Assembly: GCF_030272615.1 (NCBI RefSeq)
Contig: NC_081409.1
Coordinates: 206,691,190 to 206,755,189, forward strand
Length of the DNA: 64,000 bases
Reading direction: 5' to 3'
Origin: Cryptomeria japonica
Taxonomy: Eukaryota; Streptophyta; Pinopsida; Cupressales; Cupressaceae
The notes below the pieces were generated by a model, which was not told the origin of the DNA, did not search any database, and saw only the letters and a list, made by a program, of their open reading frames with translations. Shown piece after piece: positions 45,271-57,320 of the stretch. A program made the translations under genes and the position numbers. Positions within the stretch are counted from its first letter, which is position 1. Each line of letters begins with the position of its first letter.

Positions 45271-46431
45271 CTATTGACACCTATCATCCCATTTGAATTT
45301 GATATTGTTATGAAGGAAATGCTGAAAATGCTGACATTTATCTCCAAGTTGTGCAATGAGTTTGTGTATCAATTTAAGTCTTCTTTGTAGAGACCGAAGT
45401 TGACAGATATTCTTTGGAGGTGGCATCTCTAATATAGCTTTGACTTTAGATGGATTTGCTTCAATTCCTTGTTGCGAGACAATGTATCCAAGGAGCTTCC
45501 CAGAGGTCACCCTGAAGATACATTTCTTAGGATTTAGCCTAACTTTATATTTTTCCGAACATTCAAAAACCACTGATAGGATATCTAGATGTGTTTCTCT
45601 TGTTATTGACTTACCCAGGAGATCATCAATATAATATTCCACAATGACGTGCATGAGATCATGAAAGATTGTCATCATTGATCTTTGATATGTGACACCC
45701 ACATTCTTTAATCTGAAGGGCATAACATTCCAATAGAGAGTACCCCAAGGACAAGTAAATGTTGTTTTGTGTTGGTCTTTAGGTGATATTTTGATTTGGT
45801 TATACCTGGAGAATCTAGCCATCAATGATAGCATTGCATGACCAGCTGTAAGATCCACTATCAAATCAATGTTTGGCAACGAGAAATCATCTTTAGGACA
45901 AGATTTATTAATGTCTCTGAAATTTGTATATATTCTAATGATATGATCTGGTTTACTGATAGGTACTAAGTTAGAGATCCAATCGAGGTAGTCAATTGGT
46001 CTAATGAATCCCACATCCAATAATTTCTCCAACTCTACCTTGACTAATAGTGCCACTTGTGGATGCATCTTTCTCAATTTTTGTTTTATAGGCTTAGCTC
46101 CTAGAGTCAATATCAAATGATGTATTACTAGATCAGGGTCTAATCTAGGCATATCGACATATGACCATGCAAAATTAATTTTTCGCTCTGTGAAGAAACT
46201 TATGAACTTCGGTCTTTCTTTTTTTGTCAAAGATTGTGCTAAGAATATGTTGTGTGGAACCTCCTCCATGCCAATATTTATCTTGATAGTCTCTTCCAGT
46301 AGAATTGATGATTTCTCTTCATATGATGTCATAGGGAGAGTGTCAAACCTTCCATCCTCGGGCGCCTCAGTGAGGTTTTCACCCTCGGATACATCATTTC
46401 TTTTTACTTTTTTAGAATCAGACAACACCAC
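45271..46431 (-). pseudogene. Reverse transcriptase and upstream linker of C
   Basis: The open stretch has 386 codons. The first 95 residues are the linker conserved in A and B (KRNDVSEGENLTEAPEDG). RT follows: MPRLDPDLVIHHL, then SLMARFSRY, where A has SLMDGFSGY, so the first catalytic aspartate is lost; YIDDLL is present. No internal stop in 386 codons is notable for such an old element. Confidence 0.88.
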
Positions 46432-46733
46432 AATGTGATTTTCGCCATAAGACCCAAGATTTGTTTTTATTTTTATACTTTTGCGACTAGAAGGTTTGGC
46501 ATTCTCTCCAGGCTATGTCATGCTATAAAGTTATTTGATGTATCTTGCTTTGTGGTCCCCAATAGGTATATCGTTTCTTATGCCAAGATAGTCAATAAAG
46601 GCCTCATCATTTTGAAAAGTATCTAATTATGAAGGCTCTTGTTGGTTCCAATCAATGAGTTGTGGATGAATGAGAGGAAGGCCATCAATGTTCTCAAAGT
46701 TAACAAGAGTAAGGGTATGCTGGGTGAATATTT
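46432..46733 (-). pseudogene. Linker remnant of C up to insertion E
   Basis: The minus strand encodes HPQLIDWNQ, TFQNDEA and GDHKA segments matching A's 8137-8955 linker, with several stops. The match reaches TQHTLTLVN at about 46724, then E begins. Confidence 0.7.
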
Positions 46734-47517
46734 TGTCACCAGCGTACTAATGACAAAACATAAAATTCACACAACGCTATGCTAAGAAATTAATCTCTCC
46801 TCTCATCAAGGGGAGGTTCCCTATGAAATTTCTCCTCTAATTAACAAGAAATTAAATTGGTGGGTTGGCGTTGGGCATATAACTCTTTTTTTTAAGAGTT
46901 TATGTATTCTCCCTTCGCCTAGTTACAGTTTCTCTACCTCTTCAGATATTCAAAGAAAAGAACTATTAATCTAATAAACTATACTAAGAGTTACTTTTAA
47001 GCAGCACAAAGTCTCCTTTATAATAACACTGATTTACACTGATCGTTACAAATTAAACAAGTAGAAACTTAGCTTAAAGCTCAAAGTCTTTAAGTGTAAA
47101 TTTCTAATCAATTAAACTACTAATAACCGCAGCAATACAAAGCTTACTACAAGTTACTTCCTTTATCAACAGATTTCTCAAGCATGCTAAGAGCACAAAG
47201 TCTATTGGCAGGATTTGAGAGCTCTTTAACCATGTAGCAATATCTTAAGATCAAATACGTAAAGATAATATGTATTCAATGGACATAGGAACATTAAATA
47301 ATATAAACAAATTTATTGATACAACACAAAGTTTGCAATCAACAAAACCGTTTTCTTTATTCATTTGATTGAATTCTTATCACAAAAGCTTAAAGTCTAA
47401 ATTGGGATAAAAATCTAGCAGAGTTTTGCTAAGCATGAAAAAGATAAAAATATTTACAAAAAGGTCCTCCTTATATAGGAAAAGAAGTTGAGAAAAAGGT
47501 GGGCACAGTTGACTTAT
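46734..47517 (-). other. 3' noncoding end of E, possibly LTR-like
   Basis: This 780-bp AT-rich segment has no gene. A TATA-like box on the minus strand (CCTATATAAGG at about 47469-47479) resembles those in the LTRs of C and F. The motif CACAAAGTCT or close variants recurs near 46988, 47086, 47192, 47327 and 47390. No second copy of the segment exists in the window. Confidence 0.4.
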
Positions 47518-50500
47518 TCAACCGCGCAGTCCCATTTTACTACAACTACTACATAAAGAAAACGTGCAGCTGCATAAAAATTTACAACATCTATTGGTGC
47601 AGCTGCATGAAGGAAGAGTGTCAAAAGGGGGAACTTCATTCTTGATCTCTTCTTCGTTGGATTTCTGAAAACCTTCGAACTTGGCGAGGATAGCTTTGAC
47701 CTCTACTTCGTTTGGCATCAAGGTAGAACTTGTGATGATTTGAACATGGGATATCACATCTTGGATCTTCACGTGCTTCTTCTTAACATCCTTTAGCATG
47801 GATGCAAGTACTTCAAAGATGACTTGAATTTCTAACAATTTATCAAATGTATCAAGCGAGAAGTCTTGTCCCGTGCATTGGTCCATCAAGGAAAGAAATT
47901 CTTGGGTGACGACCTCAGCAGTGATGAGATTTTGATCACCATCATACAAATAGCAAGGGAGATCACCTACTTTAGCAAAAATAAGGTCAACTTCGTCATC
48001 ACCTTCTTTCTTTTCATGATCCAGCTCTGCAATCATTAATTTCATTGTCTCTTGTTTATGAGACAATAATGACAAGATCTGAATATACTTCTCTCTTGTG
48101 GGAATTACCTTGTTCTCAACCAGGATATCTATCCTGAAATCCTCCATTTTGCTCCAAAGGGTAGTGCTTTTCACAACTTCCTCAATTTCTTGGGATAAAG
48201 AGGTTTTGAGTCCTTGCATCCGACTCTAGACCACTTCATAATCAGACAATAGCTCCACCATTGAAATCAGGAGATGAGAGCCTTCTGACCTTAGCTGCGA
48301 GATCCATTACTCAGCCCTGAGCTCCTACCTGCTCAATCTTCTTGATAGCTTCAGTGTCTATTGATGATCCTATAGGTTCAACCTCTTGAGAAGATTGTGT
48401 TACCTTTAAGAGGACGTTGGTTAACTGCTCACACTTCTACTTTAGGATATTTTTCTCATCCCTCTCCTGATCTAGTCTTCTTAACAAAGAATTAAGGGCT
48501 GTATGAGAATCTAATTTCACACTTTCATGTGTCTCCACTCCGAGCTCCACAACCTGCATGGTATAATCTTCTGATCGTATGTTGCCTTTGTCCTTATCTG
48601 ACGATGGCACCATAACTTCAGCGTATTTTCTTTTAGAAGCCAGGTCTACTACCACCCGAGATACTGTCTTTGGCTTCTTTGTTCCCTTAGGCTTTGGAGG
48701 AACCAAAAGTTCAAAGTCAAATTCATCAAGAGATATTACCTGTTTCTTCCTTTTAGGGGTCACTATTTCCATCCAAGGGGGTAATTTTGGATTGGATGAT
48801 GGAGTAGTGGCTCCTTGCTGACTTGGGGTCGAAGATTCTGGAATAGGTCGACTGGAACTTGGAGCAGTTGCAAGTGTAACTAATGGTGCTAATATTGAAG
48901 CATCTAATGGAACATCCGTTGCTGGTACCTCTTCAATTATTGGTGGAAGAGTTGAGGGTGTCGTCAGTGTAACTTCAGAGCTTACCAATGAAGGGATGGT
49001 TGTGACAGTGGTAGTAATGACTGGTAAATCTACCGACACCTGTTCTGCAAGTGCATCTTGCAAAGTTTCATTAAAGTCCACCATGGTAGATTCAAAAGTA
49101 GATGAAGGGATATCATCTAAAGTAGAGAAGTTGGTTATTGTAAAAAATTGACTAGTGGTCTTTGATTGTGGCATGCCCATACTTAGATCTCCATCTTCAT
49201 GAACATCTTCATCTTCTTGATCAAAATCAGAGTCAGAATCAATAGAGTGAACTACTACTTGTGAAGTGGTTGTCGTATCAACTTCAACTGAATGTGGCAC
49301 TTCTTCTGTCAGTACTTCCTCTTATTGAGGAATTTCACCTTCTTCGACCTCTTTACCCTTTCCAGCTTCACTGACAGGTGGTTGTTCTAGCTCTTTTGCT
49401 GCTGCCTCCTATGACACTGATGATGATTCACCTTGTTTTGACCCTTTAACTGTAAATTTGATTTTAGGCCCTTTACCTTTTAATTGTACCACTAGAGCTG
49501 AAGATAGTGCTTGTGAGTCTGCCCTGTTCTTGGTTCTAGTTTTAGCTGTCGTTGTCTTGCCCAATGGACCATCACTATTGTCATCATCTCCTGAACTAGT
49601 GGGAAATTGTTTCATCTTGAGATTCTTCTTTAGCAACCAAGCATTAGTGTTTGCTATGATAGGAGAGATCCTTTGAGTAATGGACTTGCTTTCCTTCTTC
49701 GACCATTGCACAAGTGGGAGTGGGGAGTCAGCAATCTTCTTCTCATAGTAAATAGGATCCACTATGCCATCTGTGTCTTCCATAGTCATTGGTATCTTAG
49801 CTAGATCCAGATTCTCAATTTGTTCCAGAGTAAGGCGGTTGAAGTCCATCCTCCTTATATCATCCTCATCTTGACAGTCTGCCCAAACATCTTCAAACCT
49901 ATAGCCATGAGTGTATGTCCTTTTGAGCTTGCTCTTTATACCCCAAAAATCAAAATCGGTTCGAGCCTTGAATCTTCTCATGGTATTCCACTACATCTCC
50001 TCCTCCATATTTTTGGCTTTGGGATTAGTTAGCATGGAATACCTACCAATTGACTCTGGGAATTTCAGCCCAGTCTTGTGTGCTTGTGATTGTTTCTCAT
50101 GCACACTAATCAGTTGTCTACATAGCTCCATAAGGATAATTTTATCTGAAGGAAACCTTGGAAGAATAAAGGGCTCACTTGAGAAGCATCCAATCTGGAT
50201 ATAGGTAAATGTGGGGAATTGAAGGAAGACACACCCAAAGTGGGAAACCCTGCTGTAAGCGGCCTCTGATACTCTTCTCTTATACAGGCCTTTATAAAAA
50301 ATGCACTTCCAAATAGCAAAGAAAGCATCATTAACCCTCCTGTAATGATTACCTTGATTTTTGATAGTGAGTTGATCATAGTATTCCCAAATAGGCACTA
50401 TTCTTCTGTCACCCTTAGTTGACAAGCCTGGATATTGCCTCATAGAGGTAGCTGCGTAAACCAGGTATGAGGTCATATAAAACTTCAGTGTTACCTTGAC

Positions 50501-51292
50501 CTCTTTTAGTTGGGTGCAAAGCGCATCACTAATTTGTTCTCCCCAATCAATTCTTGCAGCTCCCTTTCTAATTATATTCATATAGTAAATCATCCAGCTT
50601 TGGAAATAATGAGAGTCTTTTAATCCTCTCACTCTGGATAACATGGTGACCATATCATTATATTCTTCATTAAAATCACTCCTGTGGAAAGACTTAGGCC
50701 ATCGGGAGGTGAGGAAGGATCTAGCAGTTGAGAGATAAACAGTATTGATCACCTTTTTGCATTTATCTTCGTGTTTCTCATAGTACTCTTGAGCACTCTC
50801 TTGAGAAATATCAACCACTTCTTCTACCAATGAGCCTTTGAAAATACTATTGAAGAATACATTGTCTAGAGTCATTATGACCTTCTAATCATCATCCTTT
50901 ACCTGTCTTGTGCTTGGATCAAAGTGATCAGCCACTGCTAGTACAAATTTAGGATCATGAGCCGCAACTAGGAAAGATGCATACTTATGCAGCTCAAATT
51001 TGATTAAACTGGTCAGGTGTGCAGGAGCCTTCTGAACCCAGTCAAGAAACTCTTGCATGTCAACATGGCCAATTTCGGTGTCCCTGATCTCCTTAATGTT
51101 AGAATCCACTGAACTTTTAGGGTACATATTCAAGTACCTATCGTACTTGTATTTCATCTTTTTTGATGATGCCTTACTCGGAGAAGGTTGTCCTGAGGAA
51201 GACTCAGGCTTGTTGTGGGAGAGCTTTGACATTCGTGCACAATGACTGCATTCAACACTGATGATTAGCCATTCATCATTATTCAAAATCAA
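47518..51292 (-). pseudogene. Large unknown ORF of E (about 1250 codons, broken)
   Basis: From 51292 leftward one frame runs to about 48437, broken only by stops at 50885, 49991, 49409 and near 49324. A one-base shift in 48220-48436 then leads into the last frame (48219-47518). Codons 1-135 hold a KMKYKYDRYLNMYPK segment. The next 295 are globular and aromatic (HYFQSWMIYYMNIIRKGAAR, FYMTSYLVYAATSMRQYPGL). Then comes a segment with FWGIKSKLKRTYTHGYRFED and a basic tail, then a low-complexity S/T/P region with an acidic run (DSDSDFDQEDEDVHEDGD), and a C-terminal region of coiled-coil character. I recognise no family. Translation in place of each stop was not attempted. Confidence 0.6.
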
Positions 51293-51406
51293 TTTTTTCT
51301 CAAATGGATCGAAAAACAGGACTCAAAACAGGCCAAGGAGTAAAAACTGCTAAAACAGCAAGTCGGAGAAAAAAGTCCAACCTGCTTCTTTACCAACAAA
51401 AATTTG

Positions 51407-51860
51407 CACATCGGACTTTAAAGTCTGAAGTGAAAATTTGTGAAAGGATATCAACACATCGGACTTTAAAGTCCGAAGTGTTAATCTGGGGAAGACATTT
51501 ACATATCGGACTTTAAAGTCTGATATGTTGAGAAAAAACCTCAAACGAGCACATCGGACTTTAAAGTCCGATGTGTTAACTAGAAAAATTTAGAGGCACA
51601 TCGGACTTTAAAGTCCGATGTGCTTCTTAGGGGAAGGATAGCCGGTTGGAATGTCAGGTTTTGAAACCCGATATGCTGACCAATTCCCCTCTGCATATCG
51701 GATTTTGAAGTCCGATATGCGGAGGGAAAGATCCCGCATATTAGACTTTAAAGTCCGATATGCGGAGGGACTGATCTCCAGCAGCATATCGGATTTTGAA
51801 ATCCGATGTGCAAGGAAGATAAGAGGGTCCGGAGAATAGTCAGGTTTTGAAATCCAATTG
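51407..51860. repeat. Palindrome array, cluster 1 (E)
   Basis: Nine clear palindromes of 25-28 bp, plus one degenerate copy, share the core GGACTTTAAAGTCC or a close variant (GGATTTTGAAGTCC). Positions: 51407-51432, 51455-51480, 51501-51528, 51550-51575, 51596-51623, 51651-51675, 51693-51720, 51736-51763, 51784-51811 and a weak one at 51839-51860. Arms are CACATC..GATGTG or CATATC..GATATG, and changes on one arm are usually matched on the other. 51550 and 51596 are perfect. They lie just upstream of the E reading frame. Confidence 0.92.
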
Positions 51861-52154
51861 TTCTCCGGAACAAAAGGAGGCAAGCACAAACAAAAGGAAA
51901 AAGAACAAAAATAAGTGAAGAAGAACAAAGGAAAACAAAAAACTAACCTCTGCCGCTTTGATCTGATAAAAATCCGAGGCGTGAGCGATCGAATCGGGGG
52001 TGGAGAAGAAAATCCGAGTGGTGAGCAATGAAAATGGGGGTGGAGGCACGCGACACAAACCAAGGATGAAGATTAAAACACAAAGATTAACTTTTAAAAA
52101 GCTTTTAAGAAAACCCTAATTAGCAATAAATGCTAATTAATATAACCCGCAGTT
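51861..52154. other. Spacer between palindrome clusters
   Basis: No palindrome, gene or other feature is seen. The plus strand is A-rich around 51885-51945 (AAAGGAAAAAGAACAAAAAT-like). Confidence 0.5.
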
Positions 52155-52500
52155 GCATGTCAGGTTTTAAAGTCCGACATGTAACCTAGGGGTATTTGCA
52201 TGTCGGACTTTAAAACCCGACACACAATTGACATAAAAAACCTCATGCAGTTTGAACTTTAAAGTCCGAACTGCAATCCAAAACAAACTGCAGTTCGGAC
52301 TTTAAAACCCAAACTGCAATCTTAAGCAAACAGCAGTTCGGACTTTAAAGTCCGAACTGCAGTCAAAATCATATGCAGTTCGGACTTTAAAGTCCGAACT
52401 GCTAACTACAACAAAACTCAAATACACTTTGGACTTTAAAGTCCGGAGTGTATTTGATTTACAAAGACCCCTGCAGTTCGGACTTTAAAGTCTGAACTGC
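52155..52500. repeat. Palindrome array, cluster 2 (E)
   Basis: Eight further palindromes lie at 52155-52182, 52198-52225, 52247-52274, 52290-52317, 52333-52360, 52375-52402, 52423-52452 and 52473-52500. The core is the same, but the arms are CATGTC..GACATG, CAGTTC..GAACTG or ACACTTT..GGAGTGT. Centre-to-centre spacing is about 42-50 bases. The arm family differs from cluster 1, while the core is kept. Confidence 0.92.
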
Positions 52501-52640
52501 AAGTTAAACTGCAATTCAAAAAAGAAAAGAAAACAATAAAAATGGAAAGCGAAGAACAAAATGAACTAACCAACCAAGTCGATTAAGCTCTCTTGGAGAC
52601 CATAAGGTACGAAACGGACCAATTTCATAGGGTTGCCTCA

Positions 52641-54427
52641 TGATTTTGGCCAAACTGAAATTGAGGACAACAAGGTAAAGACACAAGAGTCTTTGGGTAT
52701 CTCTATGCAATCATCAAGGTCATCACTAGAACTCTCCTCATCAGCCTTAATCGTAAACGAATCCAAATCACCATCACTAGAGGGACACTCAGCAATGGGA
52801 GTCTTCACTCTTTGTGGTTTTTACCTAGAACCTTGAGATGTTGAGGGTTTGGGATCCCAAAATTTTTTTATCCATGGTTCACCACTGTCACTCTTCTCTT
52901 GTAATGTAGACTCTGATAACGTTACTTGACCAACTCTAAACTGTTTGTAAAACTCTTCTTCTTCTATGGGTTCTCCTGGTTCTCTGAATGTTTTGGTGAG
53001 ATCATAATCACTGGATGACTTATCTGAACCCCATTCCCATTCGTTAGAGTCCACGGAGTAGCGTTTGTTTTCTTGTTGGTCATTAGAGTCTATGATTTGC
53101 AAAGCTTCTGTAGGATCATGAGTGCCTAATCTAAGGGGTATGAAGCCAAATCCTTTGGAGCACTGATTTTTTAATGTCAACTTCGGTTGCAATGGTTCAA
53201 CAATTCATTTCTTTTGTAACCCAAGAGGGCTCTTTCCATCATGTCCACATTTTTGCAAGAACTTGAATCCTTTGCCATACTTTTCACATGGTATTTTGAT
53301 GTGATCTTGTGTAGACTCTTCTTTAGGTTCCTTATAAAGCATTTTGTAGAGATCTTCTTCTTCCATCTCACCCCATCTGTAGAATATAGTGGGATCCCAT
53401 TTTATGGTAATTGTGGATACTTTTTAAGAGGGATGTGGTTGTCCATAATCTTTAGAAGAATCCACTATTTGTCTTAAATACATGGTTTGATTCAAAGTAT
53501 ATTCTCCCATTTCTTTGTCCTTGTATTTTCCTTTAAGCTTGCATTGTTTTGATGTAGAAGGTTTTAGTGATTCTAGATCCACATATGTTGATGATTGAGT
53601 TGCTTCTCTATTGATTGGAATTATTATTTCTCATCCTGGTCGCAGGTTGTTACAATACATGAATGGATTTGGATCACCTCTTATTATTACTTCAACTCCA
53701 TGGTAAGGGAATTTGATACATTGATGATATGTTGATGGTACTACTCTCATCTCATGAATCCACATACATCCCAAAATTATATTGTATGTGAGATCCAAAT
53801 CAAGGACTTAACAAACCACATCCCTCGTGACTAGCCCAATTCTCATAGGTAAGGTGACTATTCCCTTGGATAAACATTCTTAGTCATTCTATTCTTTAAT
53901 GGTGATATTGCTCTTTGAATTCACAGTTTGTTCCGAATATCCCAATTGTTTAATAGTGTTCAATGTACAAATGTTCAGACTTGTTCCTCCATCTATCAAG
54001 ACTAGTTTGATATGGTTTTTATGGAGTAAGCCTCAATGTAGAGGGGTGCATTGTGTGGTTGGCATATGGAGACATCATTGGCTTTTGTGAACGTAAGGCA
54101 ATGCAGAGTGGAAAGGTATCCCACCATGGCTCGAAACTGGTCCATGTTCAGATCAGTGGGTACAAAGGTTTCTCTCAATGCTTTGTCAAGAATGACCTTA
54201 CGTGAAGGGGATATACATAGGATTTCAAGGATATAAATGAGGGCAGGTGTCTTCCCTAACTGATCTACAAGGTCATACTCATTTTTAGTAGATGATGAAG
54301 TTGTGGTTTTGGGTGGAATGCCTTGCAAGATGACTTTACCTCGACGAGTTGTGACATTACATTCGAAGGTTTCATCTTTGGAGGACGAAGAAGATGGTCC
54401 AATGCCTTTTAAAACAACTTTACTCAT
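52641..54427 (-). pseudogene. Protease, G-patch and linker of C
   Basis: The minus strand encodes KTPALIYILE and FVPTDLNMDQFRAM segments like those before protease in A. Then comes VLIDGGTSLNICTLN (a DGG variant of the retropepsin site, about 53950-54000) and LTYNIILG. Further on, CEKYGKGFKFLQKCGHDGKS, then VEPLQPKL and KGFGF (about 53300-53150) form a third G-patch-like domain, with one stop inside it. The acidic linker SVDSNEWEWGSDKSSSDYD ends where E begins. Several stops and frame changes are present. Confidence 0.8.
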
Positions 54428-56477
54428 TTAGGTAGATCCTTCAGGAGTTTTGTCCTTTATGATAATGGTAGAAACATAATTGTCCACTAAAATGTGGTTA
54501 ACAATCGAGTCATAATCATAGGACATTTTAGCATAGTTGGCTTGATTATTTGTTTTGGTTTTTCCTTTATCATGTTTAGGGATTGACTCCTTAAACATCG
54601 CATGTTCCTCATTGGAGGTATGACCATCAACTTCTATGTCACCCTTGTTAATAAGATCTTGTATAACATCCTTCAATCTGTGACAATTGCCAGTTGTGTG
54701 TCCTTTTCTCTTGTGATACTCACAATACTCATCATCATTCCACTATGCAGGTTTTCCTTTTGGATCATAAGGTGGATTATCTGGTAGTGTTATAAGCTTG
54801 TTTGCAACCAATTTCTTGAAAGTTGTCTCAATTGGCTCTCCCAATGGAGTGTATTTCCTTCGAGGCTTTGATGGCCTTTGAGTGTTCACTTGATTGTTCA
54901 CATTGGATGAGCTTTTACAACATTTGTATCTACTACCCCATCATTGACTGGTACTTATTCTTGTTCTAAAAGTGGGCCGTGTCTTTCCCATTTGATTCCT
55001 CTTTGTTCTCTTTGAATATCTTAATGACACCTTGCTCAATAAGGACTTTCTCAATTGCCAATCCTTTTTCAATGATCTCTTTGAAGGTAGACAAACAAGC
55101 CTTTCTTAGCTCATATCCAATGTCCTTGTTGATATTTTGAGTGAACATTTCTACCATTTGTTTTTGTGGGATATCACAAGAGCATCGACTAGAAAGACCT
55201 CTCCATCGCTACAAAAATGAAGCAAAAGATTCCCCAATTTTTTGCTTAGCATTGCACAAGGAAGTTATTGACACATCTATTTCAATGTTATATGAAAAAT
55301 GTTGTATGAAAGCCTCTGCTAAATCACTCCATGACTTAATTCCAAGTGGAAGTTGGGAGAACCATTCCATAGATTGTCCACCTAAGCTTTGTGGGAACAA
55401 TCTCATCAAGTATGTCTCTTCTCTTGCTACCTCAATGCAAGCTATAAAAAATTCTCTTATGTGTGCCTTAGGATCCCCTTTATCTATATACTTATCAAAT
55501 TTTGGTGTCATGAAATGTGGAGGAAATGGAGGCATTGGAATGCTTCTATCAAATGGGTAAGGACACATGTCTTTCATTGTGTATTTTTGCTTTGGTGTAT
55601 TCATATCCGCAATTTGCTTTTGCAAATCCTTGATTTGTTGTTGCAAGTCATTCTTTGGTGGTGTCTTTTCTCTTTGAGCTAGTCCCATGACTGAGCCACC
55701 AGGTGGAGGAGGAGGGATACAATGTATATATGGATGGTATTGATCATAGATGTGTTCATACAGAGGAGGAACATAGTTATAGCTTGCATTATGGACCATT
55801 TGGTATGGTATTGTAGTGAGGAGCACTAGGTCTAGGTCGATACATGTCATGACCATGAGCATAGGAGGTATCATAGGAATGATCTTGAGTATTACCCCCA
55901 AATCTACACGGGGTCTCCTCGTGTCATGATTTGGAATGTTTGCTTAGATGTAATTGTATGTATTGGTATGATCTTGGGTATTATCATGAGCATGTGTATT
56001 GGTTATTCTCCTCCATGGGAAATGACAACTACAGGGTTGTTCATGAGAGTTCCTAGCAAAATTGGTATTAGTATGGGCATTAGGAACTTCTGGTTTTTAA
56101 AATAAGGATGAAGGTGACTCGGGCATGAAACATTCTCTCCTATTACCATCATTATTTCCTCTAGGATTTGCATTTGTTTAACCTATTTGATTGGGATCCT
56201 CTTCTAATATTTGTGACATATCAAAATCACGAGGTAGCCTTATTCCAGTTTGTGCCATGACTTGAAGGAAGTATTGTCGATCTCTTCTCATGATCTCTTC
56301 AACCAATCTATTGAGTATTGGATCTAAGATATTCTCTTTAATGTCCGTAGAAGTGATAGATGCATTGTCATTATCATTGTTGTTCTTATTATTGGTCTCA
56401 TTATCATTGTCTGACATATTACTGCGATTGTCAAATGGATTGTAAAATTCGTCTCCATCCAACTCATAGGTACTCAT
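54428..56477 (-). pseudogene. gag of C
   Basis: The frame opens with MSTYELDGDEFYNPFDNRSN and an asparagine/aspartate-rich run. The capsid-like part (55901-55209) has CPYPFDRSIPMPPFPPHF and GDPKAHIREFFIACIEVARE, matching A and B. The zinc knuckle CEYHKRKGHTTGNC lies at about 54683-54724. Stops and frameshifts separate the open stretches 56178-56477, 55209-55901, 54966-55157 and 54428-54676. Confidence 0.85.
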
Positions 56478-57004
56478 ATTGAGAGATCTTAGAGCTTATC
56501 CGGCTTCTCTTCTAGACCTTTGGGAATGGGTTTCAACCATTAACTTAACTGTGGCTAAAATGAAAGATGTAAGAAAATGTGAAGACTATGGAAGACCGAG
56601 AAAGAATATTAGATGGAATGAATCTAGGGTTGTCTTGCAATGTCCAAAAATGTAAGTTCAAGATATGTGTGATCTAAAGTAAGGTGTAGCTTCCAAAGAG
56701 ATGATATATCTCTTGATGAGGTAAGTTGACCTTGACTAAAGATGATCAAATGGGATCCTAAGATGATAGATTTGATATAGGAGCCACTTAGTGATGTGTT
56801 GTAACAAGTTTGCAATATAAGATGAGGACAACAAAACAACCTTTTGACTCTAGTTTGGAAAATGTGTATGAGGGATTGCAAATGATGAACAAATATGTGA
56901 CCAAGATTGGTTGACTGAAAATGATGAAGCCCTATAGGAAATGCCTTAGAAGATCTTTAAATCTCAAAACTTAAGCCCATTTTGTCTTTTCCAATTTTTT
57001 GCAA

Positions 57005-57320
57005 ATTTGGTCTGAAACACAGACGTGAAACTGTTCTTCACAGATGCGATTTATGATCAAAGACGCGCTTTTAGATGACACAGATGCAGTTCTGACAGTG
57101 TTTTGTTTTCTAACAAAAAAATGATTCTGCCCTACACATACACAGTTTCCCAACCCAGAAGCGATTTTAAGGAACAAAGACGCAATTTTAATCTGTTGCA
57201 CTGATAATGCTGATTCTTTGACAAAAAATGCGATTCTGCCCTACGCAGACATGATTTCAGAACCCAGACGTGTTTTTAATTGTCACATACACAATTTTCG
57301 ATAAAATGCCCGATTCTATC
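57005..57320. repeat. CG-motif array 1 in the leader of C
   Basis: GACGCG, GATGCGATT, GAAGCGATTTT, GACGCAATTTT and decayed forms recur about a dozen times at roughly 20-35-base spacing, often after CACA or CCCA. Confidence 0.6.

Larger units (their letters stand above)
46734..52640 (-). mobile_element. Element E: unclassified insertion with a large unknown ORF
   Basis: C's coding text stops near 46733 and resumes near 52641, so about 5.9 kb was inserted. The ends read TGTCACC (left) and GCCTCA (right), compatible with TG..CA, but no direct terminal repeat of any length is visible and flanks do not form a clear duplication. It holds a minus-strand reading frame of about 1250 codons, an upstream palindrome array, and no reverse transcriptase, integrase or transposase that I recognise. 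It may be a truncated non-autonomous LTR element; a Helitron-like insertion is another possibility. Boundaries are uncertain by several bases. Confidence 0.55.

Noticed and set aside
51608-52063. 151-codon minus-strand frame with repeated RTLKS and SDFK text
   Set aside because: The repeats are translations of the palindromes; arm changes follow DNA symmetry rather than codon constraint.
51407-52500. CRISPR-like array
   Set aside because: The repeats are palindromes of varying arm sequence with irregular spacing in plant retrotransposon DNA; there are no cas genes and no unique spacers of constant length.
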